A stretch of 64,000 bases of DNA, taken from RCC1774 sp050330855 (lineage in GTDB: Bacteria; Cyanobacteriota; Cyanobacteriia; Thermosynechococcales; Thermosynechococcaceae). Made by a program: the position numbers and the translations under genes. The notes beneath the pieces were generated by a model, which did not search any database, was not told the origin of the DNA, and was given only the letters and a program-made list of their open reading frames with translations. Location of the stretch: the NCBI GenBank assembly GCA_050330855.1, contig JBHJNL010000138.1, positions 16,289 through 80,288 of the forward strand, in the 5' to 3' direction. Positions 41,892 to 51,673 of this stretch are shown piece by piece. How positions within the stretch are numbered: the first letter of the stretch is position 1; the number at the start of each line of letters is the position of its first letter.

Positions 41892-42212
41892 ATGAGCTTT
41901 TTTGATTCTGAGATTGTGCAGCAAGAAGCCAAGAGCTTGTTTGAAGACTATCAGTCTCTCATGCAGCTTGGGGGCGACTACGGCAAATTTGACCGAGACG
42001 GCAAAGTCATCTTCATTCAAAAAATGGAAGAGATGATGGATCGCTACCGCATCTTTATGAAGCGCTTTGAGCTATCGGATGACTTCATGGCCCAAATGAC
42101 GGTCGAGCAGCTCAACACCCAGCTCGGTCAGTTTGGCATGACCCCTCAAAAGATGTTCGATCAGATGAACACGACCCTAGAGCGGATGAAGAAAGAGATC
42201 GAAAAGCCGTAA
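41892..42212 (+). CDS. DUF1825 family protein
   Basis: A 106-residue helical protein: MSFFDSEIVQQEAKSLFEDY at the start, a middle acidic/Met-rich part (EEMMDRYRIFMKRFELSDDF) and a charged end. It is a cyanobacteria-wide family of unknown function, and the length and start agree. No signal or membrane segment. Confidence 0.9.
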   Translation: MSFFDSEIVQQEAKSLFEDYQSLMQLGGDYGKFDRDGKVIFIQKMEEMMDRYRIFMKRFELSDDFMAQMTVEQLNTQLGQFGMTPQKMFDQMNTTLERMKKEIEKP

Positions 42213-42306
42213 CCCTAAAAGTCCTAACCCTAAATAATTAAGGCAAAGTCATTAACTGTTTCAACAATTCAGGTAAATTGTCAGAGTACTGCGCGTATCC
42301 CCTGCT

Positions 42307-43182
42307 ATGGCTCTGCTGACAAACTTAAACGGTGTGATTGCTCCCACGGCTGCTGTTTCCATTCTTGATCGAGGGTTTCTCTACGGCGACAGCGTGTATG
42401 AAGTGGTCCGCACCTTTCGGGGCAATCTGTTTGGCCTGCAGGAACACCTTGATCGCCTGCGCCAATCGGCAGCATATCTCTACATGGAAGTGCCCTGGAG
42501 CGATGCCGAGGTTCAGGCCGAGGTTGAGCGAACCCTCCAGGCCGCAACCTGGCTAGAGTCCTATGTTCGCATTGTGGTCAGTCGGGGCACTGAAACCACC
42601 ATTAGCCTGCAGCCCAGTGCAGAGCTACAGCCCAACCTATTAATTGTTATTTCTGAAATCTCGCCCACCCCGACCCTCTCTGAGCAGGGCGTTCATCTCT
42701 TGATCGGGCAACGGCGTCGCACCGATCAGCGTGCGCTGTCTCCTGCCGCTAAAACCGGCAACTATCTCAATAACATCTTGGCGTTGCTAGAGGCCCAGCA
42801 GCAGGGCGCTGATGATGCCCTGCTGCTCAATACCGAGGGCCAGGTCACCGAAGCCACCACCAGTAACTTGTGGATTGTTAAGGCCGGGGTTGTCTATACC
42901 CCTCCGGTAGAGGTAGGCCTCTTAAAGGGGATTACTCGACATTTTCTGCTGCAGATTATGGCTCAGCATCAGATTCCCTGCCAAGAGACGGTGCTCATGC
43001 CTGCTGACCTAGAGACAGCAGAAGAAGCCTTCCTGAGTTCCTCTGTTCGGCTCATAATGCCGGTGCGGCAAATGGGTCAGCGCCAACTCCCCCCGTGCCC
43101 AGGGGAAATCACCCGGTTTCTTTGGGACCAGTTTCTAATACTGATGGAACAAGAAGCCCCAACCGTCGCTGTGGTGTCGTGA
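42307..43182 (+). CDS. Class IV aminotransferase (branched-chain or aminodeoxychorismate-lyase-like)
   Basis: A 291-residue PLP enzyme of fold type IV. The N-terminal block VSILDRGFLYGDSVYEVVRT, the PLP-lysine segment KTGNYLNNILA (~157-167) and TEATTSNLWIVKAGVVYTPP are present, with LLKGITRHFLLQI near the end. The family includes branched-chain aminotransferase (IlvE), D-alanine aminotransferase and 4-amino-4-deoxychorismate lyase (PabC). Substrate cannot be fixed from sequence, so no symbol is given. Confidence 0.9.
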   Translation: MALLTNLNGVIAPTAAVSILDRGFLYGDSVYEVVRTFRGNLFGLQEHLDRLRQSAAYLYMEVPWSDAEVQAEVERTLQAATWLESYVRIVVSRGTETTISLQPSAELQPNLLIVISEISPTPTLSEQGVHLLIGQRRRTDQRALSPAAKTGNYLNNILALLEAQQQGADDALLLNTEGQVTEATTSNLWIVKAGVVYTPPVEVGLLKGITRHFLLQIMAQHQIPCQETVLMPADLETAEEAFLSSSVRLIMPVRQMGQRQLPPCPGEITRFLWDQFLILMEQEAPTVAVVS

Positions 43183-43589
43183 GTTGCGATCTCAACCCGT
43201 AAAAGCCGTTGAGCGATCTCGCCCCCTATTCTTATCTACGCCCCTCAATCCTCTGTTATGCTCCCTTGATAGGACAGCCCTTGAAGAAATAGAGATAGAC
43301 CAATTGAATGGTCCATGCGGTCAGAAGAGACTGTCCCTAAACCTGTTAGAGTTTGATGGAGATAGGCTTGCAATTTGTCATACCATTAGTGGCATCTAGT
43401 ACCTGTCAAGAATTTAGGTGAGAGACGTGAAGTAACCTCGATAGGGTCTAAAATTCGCGATTTATCTTGAGAACTGACTTAAAAGTCAGCTAAACCCTAT
43501 AATTAATCAAACTATTTTTTAATTCTGCGATAGCTTAGTCCTATCTAGAGGGGGAAGTATAATATGGAGCGCCTTGGACAGGAGACAGC
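43183..43589. other. Gene-free region before the coiled-coil gene
   Basis: 407 bases. A TATAAT element lies at 43558-43563, but the -35 region is not convincing. A short hairpin GACTTAAAAGTC is near 43478. A 71-codon frame (43184-43399) has no protein-like features. Confidence 0.45.
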
Positions 43590-44987
43590 ATGAAAAAGAA
43601 GGATAACATTCTGGATTCTCGGAAAAAGAACGTTGTGGACTTTAGGAAAAGCAGCGTGGTCAATCCCAAAAGCGATCCAGAGTCAATGCTGGAGAAAAAC
43701 ATCAGCCGCAACGTTAAGCTTCAGGTCGCTGAATATATTACGGCCGTAGCCGCAATTGGTGGAACGGTCGCGGCGGGCTTAGGTGCAAATGTGGCGATTG
43801 CCGCAGCCCCCCTCAGTTTGTCTGTCTGTCTTAACCTCCTCAGCCGACGGCAGCTTGATCAGCTCACCCGGCAACGAACCCTTGTCGATACAGAAGAGAT
43901 TCAGCAGCGTCTCACCAGTGACATCAAAGTCTTGAGAGAGGACTTCAAGGCTCTGCCCGAGGTTCGCGAAACAATCGACATTAGCGAATTGCAGACGGCT
44001 CTAGCCGCAGTAAGAGAAAGCGTCTCCACCCTAGAAGAAAAAGCGCTAGCACCCGTTAGCGAAACAGGAGAACCCCAAACCGCATTAACCGACGAGATGG
44101 AGCAGCTCCGCACCCATCAAATTGAGCTATCTGAAGCCCTGGCCACGGTGCAGCAGCAGCTTACAGATTCACCTGATGCCGCAGTCGTTGGTCCTGACGT
44201 CAACGACGAAATTGCTGCACTGCGAGCGACCGTCTCACAGCTTGAACAAAGCGGGGCCGAGTCAAGCGTCCCTAACTTAGAACATCTTCGAGCAGAGCTA
44301 CAGGCGATGCTAACCCCTGTTCAGACCCAGGTTTCGGCGCTGCAAGATCGCCTTCATAATCAACCCGAAGAAGAATCATCAGGCTCCAATGAGCAGGTGG
44401 TGGAGCTACAGGGCCATCTAGAAGGGTTAAATACCAAGGTTGATAATGCCTTCGTCAATCTGTCTGACGAGCTAGCTGCTGTCCGAGGTGCTGTAGAAGG
44501 CGCTCAGGGGCAAATTGAGGGCGTCAAACAGCAACTCACGGACGAAATTGCCGGTATTCGAGGTACCGTAGACAACACCCAAGCTCAGATCAATAGCATT
44601 CAGGAGCAGGCGGGCGCACCGCAAGATGGCACCGGTCAGTTACCTGAACAGCTAGAAACCCAAATTCAAGCAGCTCTATCTCCGATTCAAGAGCACCTCA
44701 CTGCCATTGACGGCAAGATTGAGGCGATTCCTGCCGTTGACCCAGCAGCAATTCAAGGTCAAGGCGAGCAACTTCAGGCACTCCAGGGACAGCTTCACAG
44801 CATGGGAACTCGAATCGATAATGTGTCGGCTCAAGTGTCCACTGAGATGGAAAATCTGCCTAATCTTGTGGATCAGCAAGTAAAAAGTAAGCTAGAGACC
44901 GCTCCACCAGCTCCTAAGCCCGACGATGAGAAAAAAGCGAGTAAGCTCTTTGAACTCGATGCGCTTTTGGCCGATCTAGAGTCCTAG
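43590..44987 (+). CDS. Long coiled-coil protein with a hydrophobic N-terminal hairpin
   Basis: A 465-residue protein of unknown family. The first ~40 residues are Lys/Ser-rich and polar. Residues ~54-90 form a hydrophobic segment (AEYITAVAAIGGTVAAGLGA, VAIAAAPLSLSVCLNLL), a likely membrane hairpin. From ~100 to ~440 the sequence is Gln/Glu/Ala-rich with heptads and several LxxVxxxL-type imperfect repeats (AAVRGAVEGAQGQIEGVKQQ and AGIRGTVDNTQAQINSIQEQ are two of them). The tail is KLFELDALLADLES. It resembles filament-forming or scaffold proteins such as crescentin or septation factors. No function is assigned. Confidence 0.8.
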   Translation: MKKKDNILDSRKKNVVDFRKSSVVNPKSDPESMLEKNISRNVKLQVAEYITAVAAIGGTVAAGLGANVAIAAAPLSLSVCLNLLSRRQLDQLTRQRTLVDTEEIQQRLTSDIKVLREDFKALPEVRETIDISELQTALAAVRESVSTLEEKALAPVSETGEPQTALTDEMEQLRTHQIELSEALATVQQQLTDSPDAAVVGPDVNDEIAALRATVSQLEQSGAESSVPNLEHLRAELQAMLTPVQTQVSALQDRLHNQPEEESSGSNEQVVELQGHLEGLNTKVDNAFVNLSDELAAVRGAVEGAQGQIEGVKQQLTDEIAGIRGTVDNTQAQINSIQEQAGAPQDGTGQLPEQLETQIQAALSPIQEHLTAIDGKIEAIPAVDPAAIQGQGEQLQALQGQLHSMGTRIDNVSAQVSTEMENLPNLVDQQVKSKLETAPPAPKPDDEKKASKLFELDALLADLES

Positions 44988-45206
44988 GGGTTGCACAGAC
45001 TGAGTTGCGTTGTAGATCGATCGCTCTAAGGTGCTTTGAGAAAGATATTCTATGCATCATTGATGCTGAGATCAATGCGAAACAATCTGACTCAAAACGC
45101 AGTCTATTCCGATTGTGGAAAGTGACCACCCCCTATGTCATGGGGATTTGTCGGAATAATAGTAGATACATTTAGCTTGACAAAGATCTCTGACTAAGTT
45201 TTCAGC

Positions 45207-46922
45207 ATGGACTTTATAGATAGGCTCTTTTACGGTTTTCTCGAAGTATATTCAGATCGTGTTATGGCTAGATTTGAACGCAAGACCCACAACATTGAAC
45301 ACTCTCAGGAACAGTTCCTCAAGCAATTCATTAAAGACCACCAGAACACCGAGATTGGTCAAAAAATGGGTCTTAAAACGATTAAGACCGTTGAGCAGTT
45401 CAGATCTCGGGTTCCCATTTTGCCCTACGACTACTATCAGCCCTTGGTTGAGCGGATCGCGGCAGGAGAGACCAATGTGCTCAACCCCGATCCGGTGGTA
45501 TACATCAGCTTGACCAGTGGGTCTACGGGGAATAAAAAACAGGTGCCCGTCACCCGTAGATTTCAAGCCTCACTTCGAAAGGCAGATATCGCTGCGATGG
45601 GCTTCTTCTTTGCGGGGTCTAAACGGCGGCACCTAAAATTTGGCAAAATGCTGATTACCAATTCAGCCATCTTGCAGGGCACCACATCGGGGAGCATCGA
45701 ATATGGCCCCGTGAGCGTCGGTAGCCTGCGTAAAGGCCAACAACTGTTTGAGCGGACTTTTACCCTACCCTTTGCAACCCTTACTATTCCAGATACGTTT
45801 GCTCGTCACTATGTCGCACTTTTGTTTGCCCTGCAAAACCGGAATATGGGTGGTATGACATCGAACTTCCCGATGTTGATTCTGCGAACCTGCAGCTATT
45901 TAGAACAACATGCTGCCGATCTCATTGACGATCTAGACAAGGGTCAAATCAACGCGGACCTCAATATTCCATCTGATCTACGACATCAGCTTCAAGAACG
46001 GCTCTCTGCTTCGCCTCAACGAGCGGCGGAACTACGGCAAATTGTCAAACAACAGGGGCGCTTGACGCCCCAATGGGCATGGCCTCAGATGTCCTATGTT
46101 TGTACGGCTAGGGGAGGGACTTCAGACTTTTATCTGGAGCAGTTCCCAACCTACTTTGGCAATACACCTGTCTTTGGAGGTGTATTTGGTACCGCTGAAG
46201 GAACATTTGGGGTCTATCCTGACTTAGATACGAACGGGAGTGTTCTGGCCTTAGAAAGCGGATTTTTTGAGTTTATTCCCCAAGACCAGTGGCATGTTGA
46301 ACAGCCCCGAACCCTCCTCCCCAAAGAACTAGAAGTGGGGCAACGCTATCGCATTCTGGTGACCAGCTACAGCGGTTTCTACCGCTATGATATTGGTGAT
46401 GTGATTGAAGTCTTAGGGTTTTACAATCAAGCTCCTCTGATTGTGTTCCGGCACCGCTTAGGTGGGCTTTTGTCTTCAACCACAGAGAAAACCACTGAAT
46501 TTCATGTTACTCAAACGATGCAGACACTGCAGCAAGAGCTTGGGGTCCACCTCGAAGATTTCTGCGTCACCCTTTCAGAACAGGAGTTACCCGCTCGCTA
46601 TCTCGTCAACATAGAGCTGACGTCAGGGCAAGTCCTTGATCGTCCCCAAGCATTTCTTGAACGGTTTGACTATTGGCTAAGTGAGTATAACGATCCCTAT
46701 AAAACAGTTCGGAGTTCAGATGTTCCAGCGCCTCAGCTCCGTATTTTGCCTTCAGGAAGCTTTGCCTATGTTCGCCAGCGCCAAGTGGATCGGGGCATGT
46801 TTGACTCTCAGCTCAAGATTCCTCACATCAGTGAAGACCGTCGGTATCTCGCGGACCTAACCGTAGAGCAGTCTTTTGCGTTCCCAGAAGAGACTTGTGT
46901 GGGTGTTTCCCCCGCAGAATGA
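45207..46922 (+). CDS. GH3 auxin-responsive promoter family protein
   Basis: A 571-residue member of the GH3 superfamily of acyl-adenylate-forming enzymes. Plant members conjugate hormones such as auxin or jasmonate to amino acids. Adenylation motifs are visible: SLTSGSTGNKKQVPVT (~98-113) and, further on, YRYDIGDVI (~393-401). The cyanobacterial role is unknown. It appears complete and stands alone. Family assignment is firm; the substrate is not. Confidence 0.87.
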   Translation: MDFIDRLFYGFLEVYSDRVMARFERKTHNIEHSQEQFLKQFIKDHQNTEIGQKMGLKTIKTVEQFRSRVPILPYDYYQPLVERIAAGETNVLNPDPVVYISLTSGSTGNKKQVPVTRRFQASLRKADIAAMGFFFAGSKRRHLKFGKMLITNSAILQGTTSGSIEYGPVSVGSLRKGQQLFERTFTLPFATLTIPDTFARHYVALLFALQNRNMGGMTSNFPMLILRTCSYLEQHAADLIDDLDKGQINADLNIPSDLRHQLQERLSASPQRAAELRQIVKQQGRLTPQWAWPQMSYVCTARGGTSDFYLEQFPTYFGNTPVFGGVFGTAEGTFGVYPDLDTNGSVLALESGFFEFIPQDQWHVEQPRTLLPKELEVGQRYRILVTSYSGFYRYDIGDVIEVLGFYNQAPLIVFRHRLGGLLSSTTEKTTEFHVTQTMQTLQQELGVHLEDFCVTLSEQELPARYLVNIELTSGQVLDRPQAFLERFDYWLSEYNDPYKTVRSSDVPAPQLRILPSGSFAYVRQRQVDRGMFDSQLKIPHISEDRRYLADLTVEQSFAFPEETCVGVSPAE

Positions 46923-46998
46923 AGCTTGTGTTTGGATGAGCGGCTGCTCTTTGCGTATAAAGTTTGGGCACTTCGCACTGCGCTAAACCCTAACAACG

Positions 46999-48270
46999 TT
47001 AATCAGTCTGAGGGCGGTGGCCTGATGATTGGAAGGCTAGCAACAGACCCGTTCCTAGAGAGACGATTGCTGCGGCATAGAACACACCGACAATACTGCT
47101 GAGACCTAAAATCTGGCCGAAGAATAGGGGCGAAATAAACTGACCGAGAAATCCAGCGCCAATCCCGGTCGCCAGAATACTGGACTGTAGTTCATTGGGG
47201 GTCAGATTGGCTAAGCCGTTGTAAAGGCTAGGGGTAACTACACCAAAGCCGATACCAAAGAGGGTAGCGGCCACAATAATGGCACTTAACTGGCTGAGGG
47301 TCGGCATAATAACTAAGATCAATGCCATTAGCCCCAGCCCCAATGGAATGACTCGAAAAACCCCTAGCCTCTGGGTCAATCGCTTCAGGGCTAAGACGGC
47401 GCTGAGGGCTGAGCCAATGGCCATACAGGCTAGGACGATACCGTTAACCCCCACGTCTGTGCCGAGGCGAGATTGCAGAAAGATGGGCAGATAGACCACC
47501 ATGCCAAACACAATGGCAGACACCATGATCAGGCTAAACAGCAGTGTGAGAATGGCTGGTTCGCTAAAGATCACCTTCAGATTCATGGGTTTGCCCATAT
47601 CATCGCCGTTGCCCGCAGTATCCGGCTCATTCTTCTCGACCTGAGGCCGCGATTGATGCTTAGGGCGATAGATCACCCATGCGAGGGCTGCGAGAGGAAT
47701 CCCCACCCCATAGAGGGTAAAGGCAAGCTGCCAGTGGATGGCCCCTAGGCCTCCAGCTAGCAAAGGATAGAAAATATTTGCCAAGGTTAGGGTCACAGAA
47801 ACGTAGGCGATCGCCTGGGTTCGATCACCGCCTCGGTACATGCTTGTGAGTAACCCTAAGCTGCCAGCGGCAATCCCACTGGTGGCAATCCCCAGCAGGG
47901 CGCGATCGAGAAGCAGCCAGCCAAAATCAGTGAGCAAAGCACCGGCCATCCCCAAAAAACTGTAGATAAATAGAGAGAGTGAGAGGAGACGCAATTTACC
48001 AAAACGATCGGCCAGCAGACCCAGCAGGGGGCTAAACAGTGCCAGCATGAGATAGTGCGTACTCACCAGGATGCCTGCCCAGGCTTCATCCAGCGGAAGT
48101 TGCGTAATCATCGCGGGCAAAATCGGAGCGAGCACCCCGCCTGTCATCACGGTTAGAGAGCCAGAAACGAGCAAATATAAAAACCTAGGATTACGCAACA
48201 TTCCAGAGTCGTCCGGTGCCTTCGTCGCTGCTGAATGCTCACTATTGTCATGCGTTGGAGTCTGTTTCAT
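46999..48270 (-). CDS. Major facilitator superfamily transporter
   Basis: A 423-residue protein with about 12 transmembrane helices. The N-terminal 25 residues are polar (Thr/Ser/Asp-rich). Motif A-like LGLLADRFGKLRLLSLS occurs after the second helix (~82-98). A central cytoplasmic loop (RPKHQSRPQVEKNEPDT) separates the two six-helix halves. It resembles drug or metabolite exporters. The substrate is unknown. Confidence 0.87.
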   Translation of the reverse strand: MKQTPTHDNSEHSAATKAPDDSGMLRNPRFLYLLVSGSLTVMTGGVLAPILPAMITQLPLDEAWAGILVSTHYLMLALFSPLLGLLADRFGKLRLLSLSLFIYSFLGMAGALLTDFGWLLLDRALLGIATSGIAAGSLGLLTSMYRGGDRTQAIAYVSVTLTLANIFYPLLAGGLGAIHWQLAFTLYGVGIPLAALAWVIYRPKHQSRPQVEKNEPDTAGNGDDMGKPMNLKVIFSEPAILTLLFSLIMVSAIVFGMVVYLPIFLQSRLGTDVGVNGIVLACMAIGSALSAVLALKRLTQRLGVFRVIPLGLGLMALILVIMPTLSQLSAIIVAATLFGIGFGVVTPSLYNGLANLTPNELQSSILATGIGAGFLGQFISPLFFGQILGLSSIVGVFYAAAIVSLGTGLLLAFQSSGHRPQTD

Positions 48271-48593
48271 AAACCCTAAAAATAATTCCAGCCTGTCCTT
48301 AAACGTTGATCTGACTCCTGTCTAGGCATTCCTTGCGGCTGACTCCAGCCCCCCTAAAACACGCCTTGGTATCGTCCAGGATGTCATAGGCATCCTTCAA
48401 TCAGGGTTGATCAGCACTAATAATGTATCGCCCAATACTATATCAATCAAAGCCTTGCCGCTACCGATTGAGGGCGACAAGGCTGAGGTCAATCTCAGCG
48501 AGTACAGCAAGCTTGAGAGGTTAGGCATCAAGACAGATTCTAGATAAGCGGCCGTGCCATCAAACTCGCTCAGTCTCTTTTGGTCGCGTCGGG
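48271..48593. other. Gene-free region between the MFS gene and cphA
   Basis: 323 bases downstream of cphA, upstream of the MFS gene (both minus strand). It holds the cphA terminator (48451-48484). I see no gene. Confidence 0.55.
48451..48484 (-). terminator. Likely intrinsic terminator of cphA
   Basis: Read on the minus strand, AGCCTTGTCGC pairs over 11 bp (one G-T) with GCGGCAAGGCT around a 12-base loop, followed by TTGATTGAT. It begins about 110 bases after the cphA stop. Confidence 0.65.
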
Positions 48594-51311
48594 TTAATCA
48601 AGACTCCTGCTGTTATTCCCGGCCACTACTGGATTTAAGGTCGGATTAGATGTTCTCTCTAATGCAGAGGTCTCTTCCAGTTCGTCAACGACTGGATGAC
48701 GAGACTCAATCAATGCGAGGGTTCGACTCACCTCTTCAGGGAAAATCACGACGAGAGCCTTCTCTGGAGCATGATCGAGCGCCCATATAATCGCCTCGGT
48801 CTCATTGAGGCACACCGAATGCTCTACGGTCGTATTCGTCTCAGTTTCACGCTGACGAATCCCCTGAACAATTAGCTCTGCGGCGCTACCCGACGGACGG
48901 CCTCGGCGATCATCATCTTCTTTGACAATGATTTGGTCAAAGAAGGTCGCTGCAAGCTGACCTAAGCCAATCAGATCTTCATCTCGGCGATCGCCTGGTC
49001 CCCCCACAACTCCAATCGCCGGACCCGACCAGTTTTTGACAAAGCCGCCGACGGCTTCATAGCCTGCTGGGTTATGGGCGTAGTCTACTAGCACATGAAA
49101 GTGACCCAGATTGAATAAATTCATGCGGCCTGGGGTCTGCTCCACCGACGCTTTAAAGCTCTGCAGTGCGGCCCGAATCGTCTCGACTGTTACGCCTTGG
49201 ACAAAAGCCGCCAAACTAGCCGCTAGGGCATTGGCAATCATAAATGGGGCGAGTCCCCCCAAGGTCACCGGCACGTTCTCGGCCTTTTCGATCGGGTGAA
49301 CCCGATCTTGCTGCAGAATCGAAAGATAGCCCTGGTCGTATACAGCAGCGATACCCCCCCGCTCAACGTGGGACTTCACCAATGCGTTATCTGGATCCAT
49401 TGAGAAATAGGCGACTTTCCCTAATACTTGCTCAGCCATCGCTGCGACTCGTTCATCGTCGGCATTGAGCACGGCATAGCCATCGGCATGGACGGCCTCT
49501 GCAATTACCCCTTTAACCCTTGCCATTTGGTCAATCGTATTGATGTCTCCAAGCCCCAAATGGTCCGCCGCTACATTTAAGATCACCCCGACGTCACACT
49601 GCTCAAAGGCTAAACCAGAGCGGAGAATACCCCCCCGTGCCGTCTCTAAAACGGCTATATCCACGGTCGGATCTTGCAGAATCATTTGGGCGCTCAGTGG
49701 ACCTGTGGTGTCGCCCTTTTCGACGAGGCGATCGCCAATATAAATCCCGTCCGTTGTTGTGAATCCCACGGCGTCATAAACCTGGCTGCAGATATGGGCA
49801 ATCAGGCGAGTGGTGGTGGTTTTACCGTTGGTACCCGTCACTGCCACAATGGGCACCCGAGTCGGCGTTCCCGGCGGAAACAGCATGTTGAGAATTGGTG
49901 CCGCCACGTTGCGGGCTGTCCCCTGGCTAGGAGCGATGTGCATCCGCAGTCCCGGAGCGGCATTGACCTCGACAATGACGCCCTCTGCAGCACCTAGCGG
50001 TTGGGTGATATCGGTGGTAATTACGTCAATGCCCGCCACATCTAAGTCAATGATGCGAGACACGCGTTCAGCCAGCCACACGGTTTCGGGATGAATAACA
50101 TCGGTGCGATCGATGGCGATTCCCCCTGTACTTAAATTGGCCGTTGCTCGTAGATAGCAGACCTGTTCGGGTTGCAAAACGGTATCGAGGGTAAACCCCT
50201 GCCGACTAAGCATTTCATCGGTGGAGTCATCCAGTTGAATCTGAGTGAGGATATTATCGTGGCCCTCGCCTCGGCGGTGATCTTTGTTTTCTTGCTCAAC
50301 TAAGGTTGCGATCGCATCTTGACCGTTACCAATGACATGGGCAGGGACTCGCTCAGCTACCGCCACGACCTTATGATTCACCACCAAAATTCGATGATCT
50401 CGCCCTTGATAAAAGTGTTCAACAATCACGCCAGCAGAGACTTCTTTAGCTCGGTCATAGGCAATTTCGGCCTGCTCTACAGACTGAATATCAATAGTGA
50501 TTCCACGACCATGATTGCCATCCAGCGGCTTGACGACGATGGGATAGCCGCCGAGATCATCAATGGCATCTTCTAATTCGCCGAAGGCATAGACGACCTT
50601 ACCTAGGGGGACAGGTGCACCCATCCGGGTCAAAATTTCTTTGGTCCTTTCCTTATCGCAGGCCAGTTCTACCCCCAGAACATTCGTGTGGGAGGTCAAC
50701 GCCGCCTGCAGACGCTTTTGATATTTGCCATAGCCAAACTGGAACAGATCGCACTTTTCTAGCTCCATCCAGGGGATGCCCAGCGCTTCTGCCTCTCTGA
50801 CGAGTGCCTCGGTGCTGGCTCCCAAGGCGGCTTCAGTCCGCAGCTTGTTCAAGTCTTCGAGATCTTTTTGTAGTTCGGCTGCTGGATAGGTGCCCGTCTC
50901 GACAACGCTCTGGCACAACCGAAAGGCAGCACGGGTAGCATAGCGTCCGGCTGCTTCATTTTGATATTCAATGACCACTTGATAAATGCCGGGTGTTGCC
51001 GTCTCGCGGGTGCGGCCAAAGCCAACGGGCATATCGGCCAAGACCTGCAGTTCTAGGGCTACATGCTCTAGAATGTGGCCCATCATAGTACCTTCCCGAA
51101 GCCGGCTCAGAAATCCACCCCGGCACCCTGGTGAACAGTAGTGCTCCTCAAGGCTGGGCAGCACCGAAACGAGTCCATCATAGAAGCCTGGAATAGTGTC
51201 AGAGGGGCTATCCGCTAGCTCTTCCAAGTCTAATCGCACAACGATGAGCTTTGAACGACGAATGCTCCAGTAGTTGGGGCCTCGAAGGGTTTGGGTTTGA
51301 AGGATTTTCAT
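48594..51311 (-). CDS. cphA: Cyanophycin synthetase
   Basis: Makes the nitrogen reserve polymer cyanophycin (poly-Asp backbone with Arg side chains) from Asp, Arg and ATP. The start at 51311 gives the normal N-terminus MKILQTQTLRGPNYWSIRR. An in-frame start at 51404 would add 31 unrelated residues. The protein is 905 residues, with an N-terminal domain (1-~160), an ATP-grasp domain (~220-470) that has PIVVKPLDGNHGRG, and a Mur-ligase-like domain beginning at the P-loop GTNGKTTTTR (~490). It matches the family at full length. No cyanophycinase gene (cphB) is beside it. A perfect NtcA box lies upstream. Confidence 0.97.
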   Translation of the reverse strand: MKILQTQTLRGPNYWSIRRSKLIVVRLDLEELADSPSDTIPGFYDGLVSVLPSLEEHYCSPGCRGGFLSRLREGTMMGHILEHVALELQVLADMPVGFGRTRETATPGIYQVVIEYQNEAAGRYATRAAFRLCQSVVETGTYPAAELQKDLEDLNKLRTEAALGASTEALVREAEALGIPWMELEKCDLFQFGYGKYQKRLQAALTSHTNVLGVELACDKERTKEILTRMGAPVPLGKVVYAFGELEDAIDDLGGYPIVVKPLDGNHGRGITIDIQSVEQAEIAYDRAKEVSAGVIVEHFYQGRDHRILVVNHKVVAVAERVPAHVIGNGQDAIATLVEQENKDHRRGEGHDNILTQIQLDDSTDEMLSRQGFTLDTVLQPEQVCYLRATANLSTGGIAIDRTDVIHPETVWLAERVSRIIDLDVAGIDVITTDITQPLGAAEGVIVEVNAAPGLRMHIAPSQGTARNVAAPILNMLFPPGTPTRVPIVAVTGTNGKTTTTRLIAHICSQVYDAVGFTTTDGIYIGDRLVEKGDTTGPLSAQMILQDPTVDIAVLETARGGILRSGLAFEQCDVGVILNVAADHLGLGDINTIDQMARVKGVIAEAVHADGYAVLNADDERVAAMAEQVLGKVAYFSMDPDNALVKSHVERGGIAAVYDQGYLSILQQDRVHPIEKAENVPVTLGGLAPFMIANALAASLAAFVQGVTVETIRAALQSFKASVEQTPGRMNLFNLGHFHVLVDYAHNPAGYEAVGGFVKNWSGPAIGVVGGPGDRRDEDLIGLGQLAATFFDQIIVKEDDDRRGRPSGSAAELIVQGIRQRETETNTTVEHSVCLNETEAIIWALDHAPEKALVVIFPEEVSRTLALIESRHPVVDELEETSALERTSNPTLNPVVAGNNSRSLD

Positions 51312-51673
51312 AGGGGTAGAGATGCTTGAGCTGACACCGCGAAAGAGAACGCAAGGTTGATTGTCTAAGTAGGCCACTAGCCATAGAGTTCGACCCTCCT
51401 TCACCTTTCAAAAAGGGAATCAGGTACTCTTGTATTGATTTTGATTCTGTAGTTTTTGCTACATATGGGTATCAATAAGTGGATACTTTTAGCTTTTTAG
51501 ATCAATATTTTTATCCTAGAAATTATCCAACACTTTGTCTGGATGGTTAGTTATCGTAACACACTGAAATGGCCTGAGAGCGGGGTTGTTCCCATTCTTG
51601 TTGATAACGTTTCTGACAGATTGATCAGGGGTTCGATGCTCGATATATGATGTTTTCTAACTGATGTCGGGTT
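51312..51673. other. Intergenic region between NurA-domain gene and cphA
   Basis: 362 AT-rich bases carrying the cphA promoter and the NtcA-type box at 51449-51462. No gene is seen beyond the rejected 5' extension of cphA. Confidence 0.55.
51449..51462 (-). promoter_or_regulatory. NtcA-type binding site upstream of cphA
   Basis: GTA-N8-TAC matches the NtcA consensus exactly and extends to the palindrome TGTA-N8-TACA (51448-51463). It lies ~138 bases upstream of the cphA start, a distance that fits activation with a ~100-base leader. The -10 hexamer at the expected spacing is not convincing. The consensus is established knowledge; function here is inference. Confidence 0.6.

Noticed and set aside
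43184..43399. 71-codon frame after the aminotransferase.
   Set aside because: No ribosome-binding site, no domain, and a composition unlike the neighbours.
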